Under the pieces are notes generated by a model. The model saw only the letters and a program-made list of their open reading frames with translations, was not told where the DNA came from and searched no databases. Below are positions 24,704 to 33,888 of a DNA stretch of 64,000 nt, piece by piece (position 1 is the stretch's first letter; each line of letters opens with the position of its first letter). Source of the DNA: SXVE01 sp036388895 (GTDB lineage: Bacteria > Acidobacteriota > Blastocatellia > Pyrinomonadales > Pyrinomonadaceae); contig DASVQY010000069.1 of assembly GCA_036388895.1 (NCBI GenBank), forward strand, positions 1 to 64,000. The letters are read 5' to 3'. A program made the position numbers and the translations under genes.

Positions 24704-25507
24704 ATGATAGAACAAACATTTAATCTTAAAGGAGGAGTTTTAATAATAGGCTCACTACTTTGGCAGGATTACGTTAGGCGAAAGAGCAATACAATAAGGC
24801 TTGATTGGCGAAACAATCATCTTGAGCTTAAATCCGCAATTGGTGTAAAAACCCCAATAAGATATGGTCGAATCTCAGGTGGTGGTGTTTATACTATGAC
24901 ATTTGCAAACTCTTGTAGAGGCAAAAATCTTGGGACAGGGTTCGTTGTTCCGTTTCGTAATAATCCTATAACGAACTTTACTCAATTAAGGGACGAGGCA
25001 AGAGAGTTAGCAAGGGCAGAAGGAATGGACAGAACTTTTATTTCTTCCATTGATAGAAATCCTTGGTGCGTTTTGGGGATTTTATTTAATAAGAAAAAAA
25101 AATCAAAGGCAAATATTACAGCAGTAAGTAATTGGTGGGAGAAACAATTAATACAGGATGAGGACTACTCAAGATTTCAATCAGCTGATTTTGGACTTGG
25201 TAAAGAAAAGACTTGTATTCTTTCAAACGGAGTTCTAAATATTCCTTGGGTAGTTCCGATAAAAAGCCAAGACAAAAAAGAATTAGGAGAGTATGACTTT
25301 GTTATTGCAACAGCCACTCTTCCAACCAGGGATAAATATCCAAGTATAAAGAAACTTGTTTCAGCAGTTGAGCGAGATACCGACAGAAGATATTTTCTTA
25401 GAAATTATGAAAGAGGTATTACAACCTTCCAGGATGAGAGGGTGAATGCCAAGTTAAAATCATCGAAAACACACACAGACCATTTAGGACGAATAGTAAA
25501 TAAATAA
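24704..25507 (+). CDS. Unknown protein next to the Abi gene
   Basis: The protein has 267 residues, soluble. The N-terminus VLIIGSLLWQD...IRYGRISGGGVYTMTF is reminiscent of gamma-glutamylcyclotransferase-like folds, which begin with a YGSL strand, and of uncharacterised proteins I have seen with IRYGR...YTMVF motifs. No catalytic residue can be named. It follows the PutAbiC gene in the same direction after 118 bp and may be its partner or an independent defence gene. Confidence 0.6.
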   Translation: MIEQTFNLKGGVLIIGSLLWQDYVRRKSNTIRLDWRNNHLELKSAIGVKTPIRYGRISGGGVYTMTFANSCRGKNLGTGFVVPFRNNPITNFTQLRDEARELARAEGMDRTFISSIDRNPWCVLGILFNKKKKSKANITAVSNWWEKQLIQDEDYSRFQSADFGLGKEKTCILSNGVLNIPWVVPIKSQDKKELGEYDFVIATATLPTRDKYPSIKKLVSAVERDTDRRYFLRNYERGITTFQDERVNAKLKSSKTHTDHLGRIVNK

Positions 25508-26364
25508 CAAACGAAGGAGCCCAAAGGATAATAAGGTATATTACTTTTATTGCCCTTTACTCGTATTACCTACAATTTTAGCCTTTGGTATTGAGCAAAT
25601 AGCTTAGTGATTTCGTCATTTAACGCTTTTTTATCAGCAGGATGTAATGTTTTGTCCCGCCGCTTCACAAATTTCTCGATTAGATAATGAAGTCCTCTTG
25701 TTTAGTTTCTGATTTCTTGCTTTTTCTTACCTAATGTTTATTGTAAAGCGATTCTATTACTTGTAGAGCAAGAATCTTGAATGAAAATGAATTTCGAGCC
25801 TGTTCTAATTATTGGAATGGGCTTTTCTCTTACCTTAATCATCTGGAATCATAGTGAATCGGAAAGATTTTGTTAACGAAGACTATTAAAGAGTATTAAT
25901 AATTTTTGGCATTTCTGTTTTGTTTTATAAAGCTACACATCAAAGAAACAAGATAAGAGCATAATGTCTTAATCTAATAACTGCTGTTATTACAACAATT
26001 GTAGCAACAGGCAATTCGAAAAACTTAAAGCGTCCTCTGTTCATAAGCGCTCAGTATTGCTATCCATTACATTGATTTCTTACAATTGAAATCGATGAAA
26101 AACATTTCATCTCAACCGAGAATAGTGAGGTTATTTACGTGTTAATGCGCTACTTTTGACGTTAAAAAAAATTAAAGGATAACGACTTTTTAACCGGGTT
26201 GGCGCACTAGCTGTGTAAATTGACAGCGATAGATAGGCGGCTTATGTAGCTGTCTAAAATTTATTGCGGATTGTGCTATTTCGGTTTTTCGCTATTTAAG
26301 CCATACACCGAAAGGGCAATATCCGTTCGGTATATGGCTTTTTATCTTTAGACAAGGAGAAAAA
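25508..26364 (+). other. Gene-free 0.86-kb region of island B
   Basis: No convincing frame exists here. A terminator hairpin (AGCCTGTTC/GAATGGGCT with T-run, 25797-25829) probably ends cargo transcription. The rest is AT-rich and carries several inverted repeats; as it lies directly upstream of the replication genes, it could contain the element's origin or a leader RNA, which is speculative. Confidence 0.4.
26297..26345 (+). terminator. Terminator directly upstream of the island-B HTH gene
   Basis: AAGCCATA-ACCGAA and TTCGGT-TATGGCTT form a 14-bp stem with one internal mismatch, followed by TTTTT. About 20 nt, including AAGGAG, separate it from the ATG at 26365. Confidence 0.8.
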
Positions 26365-26583
26365 ATGGAATATCAAGAACTAATAGCTGCAAAAGAAGCA
26401 GCAAAGCATTTAGGAATCAGCAGAGCAAGCCTTTGCCGTTTAGTAAAGAAAAACAGAATAGGTGTTTATCGCATTGGCAATCGAACAATGTTTGACAAAG
26501 AGGTATTAGACACTTTCAAAAAAAGCGTTTATGTAGAACCAAATTTTAGAGATTTGGAAAAGGAGAAGAAAGAAAATGAATAG
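26365..26583 (+). CDS. Helix-turn-helix excisionase-like protein
   Basis: The protein has 72 residues. LIAAKEAAKHLGISRASLCRLVKKNRIGVYRIGNRTMFDKEVL is an excisionase/MerR-type winged helix. A strong AAGGAG site is present. It overlaps the next gene by 8 bp and starts the replication operon, in the same relative place as the HTH gene of island A. Confidence 0.85.
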   Translation: MEYQELIAAKEAAKHLGISRASLCRLVKKNRIGVYRIGNRTMFDKEVLDTFKKSVYVEPNFRDLEKEKKENE

Positions 26584-27193
26584 AAGAGAATTATTAGAGA
26601 ACACAAAATTATCGAAACTGCCCAAATTACCAGTCCGGCGCAGTTTCGATAATGTGCTAAAGCTAAGAAATGATAATTATGGATTGGAAAACCCAGACAT
26701 AATCGTTTCTTCGAAAGCAATTGTATATGATGCGAAAGTTGAGAGCAAGGTCGGGAAAATTATAACAATTGAGTGTGACAGTATATGCCAACCAAATCCA
26801 GGTGGTATAGGTTGCATAGCGTGGGTTGCATATGACGAAAAGAGACAAATCATCGGACAACATTTTGAAAGTATCGGTAATGGAGAAAGCATTACTAATA
26901 ACGTTGCCGAGTATAGTTCCGTTATTTCAGCGCTCAAATGGTGTTTGCGTAAGTTTGAAGAAATAAAAGTGTTAACAAGTTCTCAACTTGTAGTTGAACA
27001 AATTTCAGGCAAGTGGGAATGCAAATCAGAACTTCTCAAACCACTTTTAGGTAACGCAAGTGCATATGTTGCTCTAACAGCAGCAACAATAAATTGGATA
27101 CCACAAAAAGAAAATAAAGTCGCAAATGCTCTTTGTGAGCTTGCTTACCTAAAAGCCAGAAGAGAGTTAGGAGGAGTGAAAAATGAGAACTAA
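26576..27193 (+). CDS. RNase H-like (RVT_3) protein with altered catalytic residues
   Basis: The protein has 205 residues. After about 60 non-conserved residues, ECDSICQPNPGGIGCIAWV, TNNVAEYSSVISAL, LTSSQLVVEQI and NKVANALCELA follow the RNase H order. The first Asp and the Glu of the metal site are kept, but the usual DS before QLVV is SS, and the final AD is AN. Two of four metal ligands are therefore replaced, and hydrolysis is doubtful. A nucleic-acid-binding role beside the primase is possible. It overlaps both neighbours, so expression is coupled. Confidence 0.75.
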   Translation: MNRRELLENTKLSKLPKLPVRRSFDNVLKLRNDNYGLENPDIIVSSKAIVYDAKVESKVGKIITIECDSICQPNPGGIGCIAWVAYDEKRQIIGQHFESIGNGESITNNVAEYSSVISALKWCLRKFEEIKVLTSSQLVVEQISGKWECKSELLKPLLGNASAYVALTAATINWIPQKENKVANALCELAYLKARRELGGVKNEN

Positions 27194-29402
27194 GTTAGAA
27201 GTCAAAATCACAGAATTTCTTTCCGCCTTCTTTCCTGACTTGAATGAAATAGTTAATTTCAGGGCGATTAAGCCTAAAAAAGAGCCGGATACCGAATATA
27301 ATAGACCTAAAAAGATTGCTGTCACACTAGCATCACTTGCAAGCAACAGTGTTTTGAAAAAAGCATTCTACGAGCTTAATAAAACTCGCGGAATCTATTT
27401 TGTAGTTAATTCCGGCGGCAATAAAAAAGCAGATATTACACGCTTTAACTCATTCTTTATTGAGATTGACGACCTGTCCATAGAAGAGCAACACGCGATT
27501 CTCGATGAAGCACCCATTCAGCCAAGTATAAGAGTTGAGACACTGAAAAGTGTCCACTCTTACTGGTTGATTACTGGCGACTGTAGCCGAGAGAAATGGG
27601 AGCAAGTGCAAGAGCGATTAATTGAGTTTTTTGGAAGCGACAAAGTAATTAAAGACGCTTCGAGGGTGATGCGCGTTCCTCATTTTAACTATGTTTCTTA
27701 TGACGCTAACACTAAGAAATATTCTTGTGAGCGTGTGATTGATACAGTAGTTTTCGAGCCTTCGAGACGTTTTACAGCGGAGCAAATGCTTGAAGCGTTT
27801 CCGGTTGAAGAAATTAAGAGTGATGTAGTGACAAAGCCGGCATCGCAAAGGATGGAAGGTCAAAAGAAGACCCTTAAACTTAGAGTTCCTAAATCCAACA
27901 ACGTGTTTACTACATTTGAAAAACGTCATTCAGAATTGATTCGCTGCCTACTTGGTCATCCTACTTCCGCCCTGAATGGTAACGGTATCTTTGACTGTCA
28001 GGGCATTTGTCATAATGGAATAGGCAATACTGCTCTTATGTTTGACCCGGCAACTGGAGTAGTTCATTGCAACAAAGGATGTGACTACCCGACAATTCTA
28101 AGAGCGTTTGGATTACCTGACGAATATCTTTCTTCATCAAATTCGCAAATTCGCGCAGATGATGAAATGAAAAAAGAAAACATCACTCCTCAACTAGACC
28201 GAAAAGCACTTTTCGGATTGGCAGGAGATTTCGTGAAAACTATCTATCCGCACACGGAAGCAGACGAATCAGCACTGCTCATTCAGCTGCTAGTCGGATT
28301 CGGTAATATGATAGGACGTTCTGCTTATTACATTGCAGACGGTTCTAAACATCATACCAACCTTTACGCATTGATTGTGGGTAAAACAAGTGCAGCTAAA
28401 GGTTCGGCACTTTCTCACGTTAAGAACCAATTCAAAACGATGGAAGAAGATTGGGCAATGAAACGTATTCAAAGTGGTTTGTCATCGGGTGAAGGATTGA
28501 TTAAAGCAGTTGAAAACAACGTAATTTTAGAGCATAAACGTCTTCTGGTAGTTGAATCAGAATTTGCTTCTGTTCTTCAAATGCAGAAACGGGAAGGAAA
28601 CATTCTAAGCACAGTTCTAAGGAATTTCTGGGACAATGGAGAAGCGCAAACCTTAACAAAGAATGAGCCTGTTACCACAACTGGCGCTCACGTTTCAATT
28701 ATTGGTCATATAACTCCAGAGGAGTTGGAAAGATGTATCAACTCTACTGATTTATCAAACGGTTATGCCAACCGTTTCTTATTTACATATGTAAAACGTA
28801 GTAAGAATCTACCTGACGGCGGAAGGTTATCTCAGGAAGAATCTTTACGTTTAACAAAACGTTTCAAAGAAGCAGTTGATTTTGCAAAAAATGTTCAAGA
28901 AATGAAGCGTGACGAAGAGGCAGCTAAACTATGGAGAGACGTTTATCAAAAACTCGTTGAAGATAAGGAAGGAATATTCGGTAAAGTTATAGCAAGAGCC
29001 AGAGCGCAAATTCTACGTCTTTCCTGCATATATGCTCTTCTTGACTTGTCGGAAACAATAAGGCGTGAGCATTTAGAATCTGCATTAGCCTTGTGGGAAT
29101 ACTGCGAAGATTCAGCACGTTATATTTTCCGTGGAGATACTCTTAGCAAAGATGCGCGAAAATTACACGATTGGTTATGTGAAGCTAATGACAAGGGTAT
29201 GAACAAAACCGAAATTTTTAAGAAATTCGGTAACAGGATTAAAGCCGATAAACTTGAAACTGTTCTAAATGAATTGAGCCAGTCAAATGTAGCTTTTAAT
29301 AAAGAAGTATCTACAGCTGGTCGGGAAGAAGAACGTTGGTATGTTGTAAACAAAGCGCGAATTGATGAATTTGATGAAGAAAGGTTCAGTTTGAGACCTT
29401 AA
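27183..29402 (+). CDS. Primase/helicase-like replication protein (RepB-like primase + DUF3987)
   Basis: The protein has 739 residues. The first 200 resemble a RepB-type primase-polymerase core (NSFFIEIDDLSIEEQ, VHSYWLITGD, DASRVMRVPHFNY). A Cys/His region (about 265-310: CQGICHNG, HCNKGCDY) resembles a primase zinc ribbon. The C-terminal DUF3987 region has the P-loop VGKTSAAKGSAL, then VVESEFASVL and later helicase-like motifs. Such fusions replicate integrative elements and satellites autonomously. It overlaps the RNase H-like gene by 11 bp. Confidence 0.85.
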   Translation: MRTKLEVKITEFLSAFFPDLNEIVNFRAIKPKKEPDTEYNRPKKIAVTLASLASNSVLKKAFYELNKTRGIYFVVNSGGNKKADITRFNSFFIEIDDLSIEEQHAILDEAPIQPSIRVETLKSVHSYWLITGDCSREKWEQVQERLIEFFGSDKVIKDASRVMRVPHFNYVSYDANTKKYSCERVIDTVVFEPSRRFTAEQMLEAFPVEEIKSDVVTKPASQRMEGQKKTLKLRVPKSNNVFTTFEKRHSELIRCLLGHPTSALNGNGIFDCQGICHNGIGNTALMFDPATGVVHCNKGCDYPTILRAFGLPDEYLSSSNSQIRADDEMKKENITPQLDRKALFGLAGDFVKTIYPHTEADESALLIQLLVGFGNMIGRSAYYIADGSKHHTNLYALIVGKTSAAKGSALSHVKNQFKTMEEDWAMKRIQSGLSSGEGLIKAVENNVILEHKRLLVVESEFASVLQMQKREGNILSTVLRNFWDNGEAQTLTKNEPVTTTGAHVSIIGHITPEELERCINSTDLSNGYANRFLFTYVKRSKNLPDGGRLSQEESLRLTKRFKEAVDFAKNVQEMKRDEEAAKLWRDVYQKLVEDKEGIFGKVIARARAQILRLSCIYALLDLSETIRREHLESALALWEYCEDSARYIFRGDTLSKDARKLHDWLCEANDKGMNKTEIFKKFGNRIKADKLETVLNELSQSNVAFNKEVSTAGREEERWYVVNKARIDEFDEERFSLRP

Positions 29403-29904
29403 TTTACCTAATTCATAAAACTCGATAGCGAATCATCGTAATTATTACACGTGAAAACATAGAGACGAGTCATTAAATATTAATTTATGGCTCGTTTTGA
29501 AATTTTACACACCGGTTGGGGGTATGCCCTTCGTATTCTACCTTGTGTGTGTTTTTTTAAAAAAAAATCTCCGCGCACAGAAATAAAAAATCAAAATGTT
29601 CGAAAAAGTAAAATTTGTATAAAGCGTATTAAGGTAAAATGCTATAAATATAATGGTTGCCACAATTGCAGTGAGTTTTCCAGATAATATAACATTTGCC
29701 TTTTCTTTTTGCCTGATTTGTTCTAAAAACTAAAATCCGAGTTGCAGAAAGAGTCTATTAGTTAGCAGTGAGGACTATTAGCTTAATTTTTATCAAAACT
29801 TCGGATTAGAAATGTTTATTTAGAAACCTCTTAGAAATTCAAGCTGAGATAATTAATTAGCTTTCCAGACTCAAAAAGCCAATGAGTAAAGAAACTTATT
29901 GGCT
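29403..29904. other. Gene-free 0.5-kb region between replication and ABC-3C genes
   Basis: A short frame at 29487-29687 has no recognisable features and poor context. The stretch lies between convergent operons. A G-rich run (GGTTGGGGGTATG at about 29514) recalls the G-rich runs at DR1/DR2. I see no clear RNA gene. Confidence 0.4.
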
Positions 29905-31824
29905 TTATACCAGTAATGATTTATTTTTTTCATCATATTTCCTTCCAATACAATATTTTGAATTATCTAAAGTTGGTTCAATCATTGATGTTGTGAAGAT
30001 TATCTGATGTCCAATTTGATAAGTCTCGGAAATTTCAGTAATAACTTTTTGAAGATGCTGAGTTCTAATTTGTTCGATACCTTTATCTTCCATATTGTCG
30101 CAGAATATGAATCTAGGATAGCGGAAATATGAAGTTTCTAATGAAGCATAAAATATGGCAAATCTTACAGCATTCTTAAAATAAAAATTAGAACTAGCGG
30201 AAAAATTGTTTTCGCCATCGAGAGAGAAGGAATCCTTATAAAAATCAATTTCAACATTTTTTGCTGTCGTAAATTCCGACTGTCTTGGTAAATCTTTTTT
30301 CAAAATATCTAAAGTTAATGCTTCGATTTTAGCCAAACCATTTTTGAACTTTCTTTCCTGTTCCTTCATTTTTTGCTGAATACCTAAATCTAGTTCCTCT
30401 ATAACTGATTTCAACTCTTTTAATGCTATGCTCAGATTTTCAAGTTGTTGAACTGCTTTAATTTGCTCACTTAAAAATTTAATCTTACTTTCTAATCTTC
30501 CTTGTTCAACTAGAAGTCTATCCAATATTTCATCTCTGGTAGTTTTGACTTCTACCGCCTCCACATCAATCTCTCTTTGCATTGTGCGGTATTGCTCAAT
30601 TAATGCTGGACGATTGCTGGACAAATCGAGCAGAGCATTACTTTTTTCATCTAACAGTTTTTGGGATTCTTTTACTTGTAGCTCTATTTCCTGCTTTAGT
30701 CGTTTAGCATATGTTCTTTCAATTTCTTCCTCCATTGGTTGTTTACAAAGAACGCAGTGGGTTACATCAACAGTATTTTGTAAGGGAACCAAACACTGGG
30801 GGCAATATTCCAATGGTAGTTCCCCTAATACTGTTTTTGTAAGTATTGAATCATCCAGGGCAATGACGCGCCTTTGCAATGCCTCAATGAACTGTTTTGA
30901 ATCAGCTATATCCAGTTCTATGTCTTTAATTTCGTTATCAGTTTGTATAATTCGCGACTTTAAAGCAGCTACTTGCTTTTGAAGTGATTCAATTTTTAAT
31001 GGTGAGTTTGCTTTAACTATTACTGATTTTCTCTCTCTGGTTTTCTGAATATCAGTTTGGTTTTCATTAAGTTGTCTTCTTGTTTTTTCGATTTCCTGTT
31101 GTATTTTAGCAACATCCGTTTCGCTTCCAGTTGAATTAAGTATATTAATCAACGCATCATATTGTGATTTCTTTTGACTATATCTTTGTTGAGAATCTCT
31201 AAGACTTAGACGGTCTTGATAGAGAGAATCGTCATAAACTCCAAGAAGTAACTCTGAAATTGCTTGTCTGGTTAATGGTTGGTCAAATCTTTCAAATCTA
31301 AACAAGTTTTGGGTTGGAGAATCTTGGTCAATATAAATTAACCTAAGGACTTGGTGCATTGTTATCTTGCTGTCGATTTCACTTCTGACTTCTGGAAAAT
31401 CTAACGCATTAAACAAAATTGTAGAGAAACTCTCTTTGTTATTAGATTGGGCATAGGGAAAATGTTGCCACCCTTCAAAGTTCGATTTAATGGCAGTTTC
31501 GTAATCTCCCCAAAAAATACTCATAGGCTGTGACTTATGCTCAGTCACGGTTCGTTTAAGTGTTAAAACCGCCTTATTTATGCTGACTTCTGCAAATACT
31601 TCACGGCATTTTCGAGCCTCGGTTGTCCAATTATTAAAATCACCACCTAAACCATAAAATATGAAGTTTGCTATTGTTGATTTTCCAGAACTGTTTTTGC
31701 CTCGAATGATATTTACGCCGTGATGAAATTTCTCATCATAAGCAATTTTGCCTGCGTGAGAAACTATTACCAAACGTTGCAGAAATAAATATGGTTTAAG
31801 CAGCCGCGTCATATTTAAAGTCAA
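29905..31824 (-). CDS. ABC-3C system ABC/SMC-like ATPase
   Basis: The protein has 639 residues. The N-terminus carries Walker A GKNSSGKST (about 42-50). Long coiled-coil arms flank a central double CxxC zinc site (CPQCLVP and CVLCKQP, about 350-375), and the C-terminus carries the Walker B-like RFIFCDNMEDKG and a final TTSMIEP switch. This is a Rad50/SMC-type ATPase as found in ABC-three-component conflict systems. It overlaps the middle component by 29 bp. In the predicted mechanism it senses invading nucleic acid and activates the partner proteins; this is inference from the family description. Confidence 0.85.
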   Translation of the reverse strand: MTLNMTRLLKPYLFLQRLVIVSHAGKIAYDEKFHHGVNIIRGKNSSGKSTIANFIFYGLGGDFNNWTTEARKCREVFAEVSINKAVLTLKRTVTEHKSQPMSIFWGDYETAIKSNFEGWQHFPYAQSNNKESFSTILFNALDFPEVRSEIDSKITMHQVLRLIYIDQDSPTQNLFRFERFDQPLTRQAISELLLGVYDDSLYQDRLSLRDSQQRYSQKKSQYDALINILNSTGSETDVAKIQQEIEKTRRQLNENQTDIQKTRERKSVIVKANSPLKIESLQKQVAALKSRIIQTDNEIKDIELDIADSKQFIEALQRRVIALDDSILTKTVLGELPLEYCPQCLVPLQNTVDVTHCVLCKQPMEEEIERTYAKRLKQEIELQVKESQKLLDEKSNALLDLSSNRPALIEQYRTMQREIDVEAVEVKTTRDEILDRLLVEQGRLESKIKFLSEQIKAVQQLENLSIALKELKSVIEELDLGIQQKMKEQERKFKNGLAKIEALTLDILKKDLPRQSEFTTAKNVEIDFYKDSFSLDGENNFSASSNFYFKNAVRFAIFYASLETSYFRYPRFIFCDNMEDKGIEQIRTQHLQKVITEISETYQIGHQIIFTTSMIEPTLDNSKYCIGRKYDEKNKSLLV

Positions 31825-32305
31825 TTAGTTTTGTTCTGGCTTTTAATCCTTTATCACCGTAAAGGGGTAATTCATTAAATGGACTTGAAAGTAGCTTTAT
31901 AAGGTATTCTTGTTGACTATCTAATTCAACCATTTTGCTTGACAACTTTTTTGGAATTTTTTTTGTCGTTCTCTTTATGTTGTTGTTACTTAAAGCCTCT
32001 GAATCAATAAATCCATAACCAGCCAAATACTTAAGAGCCGACAATTGGAAAGGCTTCATCCTCTCAAACATTATCTCCGAATTTCTTAAATCTTCGTAGG
32101 GGTTTTCTTCATTTTTGATACCAGATTTTAGGCTCCAAAGGTCTCTTGGAAAACTAACATTTTTCAATTGATTAGGAAAAACAAAGTAAAAATCCCAAAT
32201 TCGCATTCTATCAACTTCAATTACTTGCATTGGCATCTTGTCAGCAAGTAAAAGAATCCTGAATGCACAATGATAAATGTCAAAAGCTGGATGGTAAGTA
32301 AGCAT
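31796..32305 (-). CDS. ABC-3C system middle component
   Basis: The protein has 169 residues. YHPAFDIYHCAFRILLLAD, VIEVDRMRIWDFYFVFP and RMKPFQLSALKYLAGYGFID match the ABC-3C middle components (MC5-like, as I recall the numbering). These small proteins are helical adaptors encoded between the C-terminal-domain protein and the ATPase, exactly the order here. Directly abuts the preceding gene (32306). Confidence 0.8.
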   Translation of the reverse strand: MLTYHPAFDIYHCAFRILLLADKMPMQVIEVDRMRIWDFYFVFPNQLKNVSFPRDLWSLKSGIKNEENPYEDLRNSEIMFERMKPFQLSALKYLAGYGFIDSEALSNNNIKRTTKKIPKKLSSKMVELDSQQEYLIKLLSSPFNELPLYGDKGLKARTKLIDFKYDAAA

Positions 32306-32890
32306 TTAATTAGTCCATTCAATATGACAATTTCCAGTCAAAAAATATAACATTCCATTAATATCAGTAGCAGTGAAACCTAATGTGTTTTCCCCTAATT
32401 CGCTCAGCACTCTGTTTATTACATTTTCCTGGATAAGAATGTTTATTTCTTCATTTGATGCGCCGCCGCAAATCTTCGGATAAATAATGTGTGTAAAATA
32501 ACTATCTATCAGCGCTAAGAAATAGACGTTTATTTGTTGGGCGACTTCTGAAAACTGGTTCTTATAAAGTTTTTTGTGGTAAGCCTCTTTTGCTCTTAAG
32601 GCATATTTTATAAAACTCTGACGGTTACCATTCTCCAGCTTTTTTTCCAAGCCGATTACATCACCGTCAACTTTATTATAGTAATAATTTAATTCCTCTA
32701 TAAATTCTGTAAGTTGAGGATTATTTTCTTTTTCCAATTCATACTTAGCGTAAAGTGATTGAACTGGAGACACACTGTTGCGAAGGTCGCCGTAATTATA
32801 ATAACTTTTGTTTCTGTTATGAATTATATCACGAGCAGCTTGGTCTCCACCAACCTCGTTTTCAGACTGGATTACTTTGTTTTCACTCAT
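32306..32890 (-). CDS. ABC-3C system CTD-type component
   Basis: The protein has 194 residues. The N-terminus has a tag-like motif EVGGDQAARDI (about residues 12-22), followed by a helical domain and the C-terminal signature TDINGMLYFLTGNCHIEW, typical of ABC-3C CTD proteins. In many systems this part is fused to an effector; here no separate enzymatic domain is visible. The partner upstream carries the same tag motif. Confidence 0.8.
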   Translation of the reverse strand: MSENKVIQSENEVGGDQAARDIIHNRNKSYYNYGDLRNSVSPVQSLYAKYELEKENNPQLTEFIEELNYYYNKVDGDVIGLEKKLENGNRQSFIKYALRAKEAYHKKLYKNQFSEVAQQINVYFLALIDSYFTHIIYPKICGGASNEEINILIQENVINRVLSELGENTLGFTATDINGMLYFLTGNCHIEWTN

Positions 32891-32899
32891 AAGTGAGGT

Positions 32900-33088
32900 T
32901 TATTTTTTAATGTCACGTCCTGCTTGGTCTCCTCCAACTCTATTATTTTGTTGGTTTACAGTGTTTGATGAATTGTTGTTGGAGTTCTTATGTGAGTTTT
33001 TAACAATTCGAAATGCAATCGTGATTCCAGCAAACAGTCCAATGACAGCGAGAATAATAACTGTTAAATTTTGAGAAATAAATTCCAT
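32900..33088 (-). CDS. Small membrane protein with GGDQAGRDI tag
   Basis: The protein has 62 residues: one N-terminal membrane helix (TVIILAVIGLFAGITIAF), a Asn/Ser-rich linker and a C-terminal RVGGDQAGRDIKK. The tag is nearly identical to that in the following ABC-3C CTD protein (GGDQAARDI), only 9 bp downstream. It is probably the first gene of the ABC-3C operon and a candidate membrane effector or anchor, a role not described for this system to my knowledge. Confidence 0.7.
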   Translation of the reverse strand: MEFISQNLTVIILAVIGLFAGITIAFRIVKNSHKNSNNNSSNTVNQQNNRVGGDQAGRDIKK

Positions 33089-33313
33089 ATTTTTTCTTGA
33101 AGTTTAAAATTGTTAATAAAATAAAGATTTCAGAGTTTTATCATAAACTCAATGTTTTCACAATAAAAATATCTTAAGAGAGAATCAATTAAAATGTTAT
33201 TATCTGGATAAAAATCATTATAATTGCCCTGTATTAGAATAAGGTAATTACTAATGACATACTTCTATAACTAATTACTTCTAAAACAGATTGTAAGATA
33301 GCTAATAAAAATT

Positions 33314-33517
33314 ATGGGTGAAATATATCAATATCAAACGGATTCGATGGGAACAAATTCTATCAAAATTACTACTGGTAAAATTTATCGAGATAAAGAT
33401 AACATTGATTTCACTATCCAAATAATAAATTTTCCAAACGGAGCACAAATATCACTAGATGAGGAAGAAGCAAAAAAACTTGCCACTGCTATTTTGGATA
33501 CGCTTAATGCGGAATAA
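33314..33517 (+). CDS. Small acidic hypothetical protein
   Basis: The protein has 67 residues with alternating β-strands (SIKITTGKIY, IDFTIQIINF) and a C-terminal helix (SLDEEEAKKLATAILDTL). It has no clear ribosome-binding site, but coherent composition. It is divergent from the ABC-3C operon, near the island's right end. Family unknown. Confidence 0.5.
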   Translation: MGEIYQYQTDSMGTNSIKITTGKIYRDKDNIDFTIQIINFPNGAQISLDEEEAKKLATAILDTLNAE

Positions 33518-33597
33518 AGTGCTGGATAGAAGCTCTGCTACTGTTTTACTCCCCAATAAATACTGATATTTTAATTTGGTAAGATTTGAAAATTAAA

Positions 33598-33644
33598 GAC
33601 ACATTGAGAAGCATTGAAATTGAAAGTGTCCCTGAAAGTGTCCC
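33598..33644. repeat. Arm-type repeats at the right end of island B
   Basis: GACACATTGA (33598-33607) is the reverse complement of the left-end repeat. TGAAAGTGTCCC occurs twice in tandem (33621-33632 and 33633-33644). Their place, 50-95 bp from the attachment site, suits integrase arm binding. Confidence 0.55.
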
Positions 33645-33675
33645 AAAAACAAAGAGCGCAACTTTCGTTACGCTC
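33645..33675 (-). terminator. Terminator behind tRNA-Phe, supplied by island B
   Basis: On the minus strand GAGCGTAAC-GAAA-GTTGCGCTC forms a 9-bp stem (one G-T) with a GAAA tetraloop, followed by TTTGTTTTT. It lies 15 bp behind the tRNA 3' end, inside island B. Confidence 0.75.
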
Positions 33676-33689
33676 AGAGTCAATAAAAA

Positions 33690-33765
<76 letters not shown>

Positions 33766-33888
33766 GTTTGCTCTCTTCAAATTTTTAAGAGCAAGTTTGT
33801 TAGTGTAAATAAGCGCTTTCTGTATGTCAAATCGGCAGAGAAAAATCGTAAAATTTATTAAAAGTGCTCTCAAAATTGCGATAATCTG

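Noticed and set aside
29487..29687. 66-codon frame in island B
   Set aside because: Low-complexity basic sequence without context or recognisable features.
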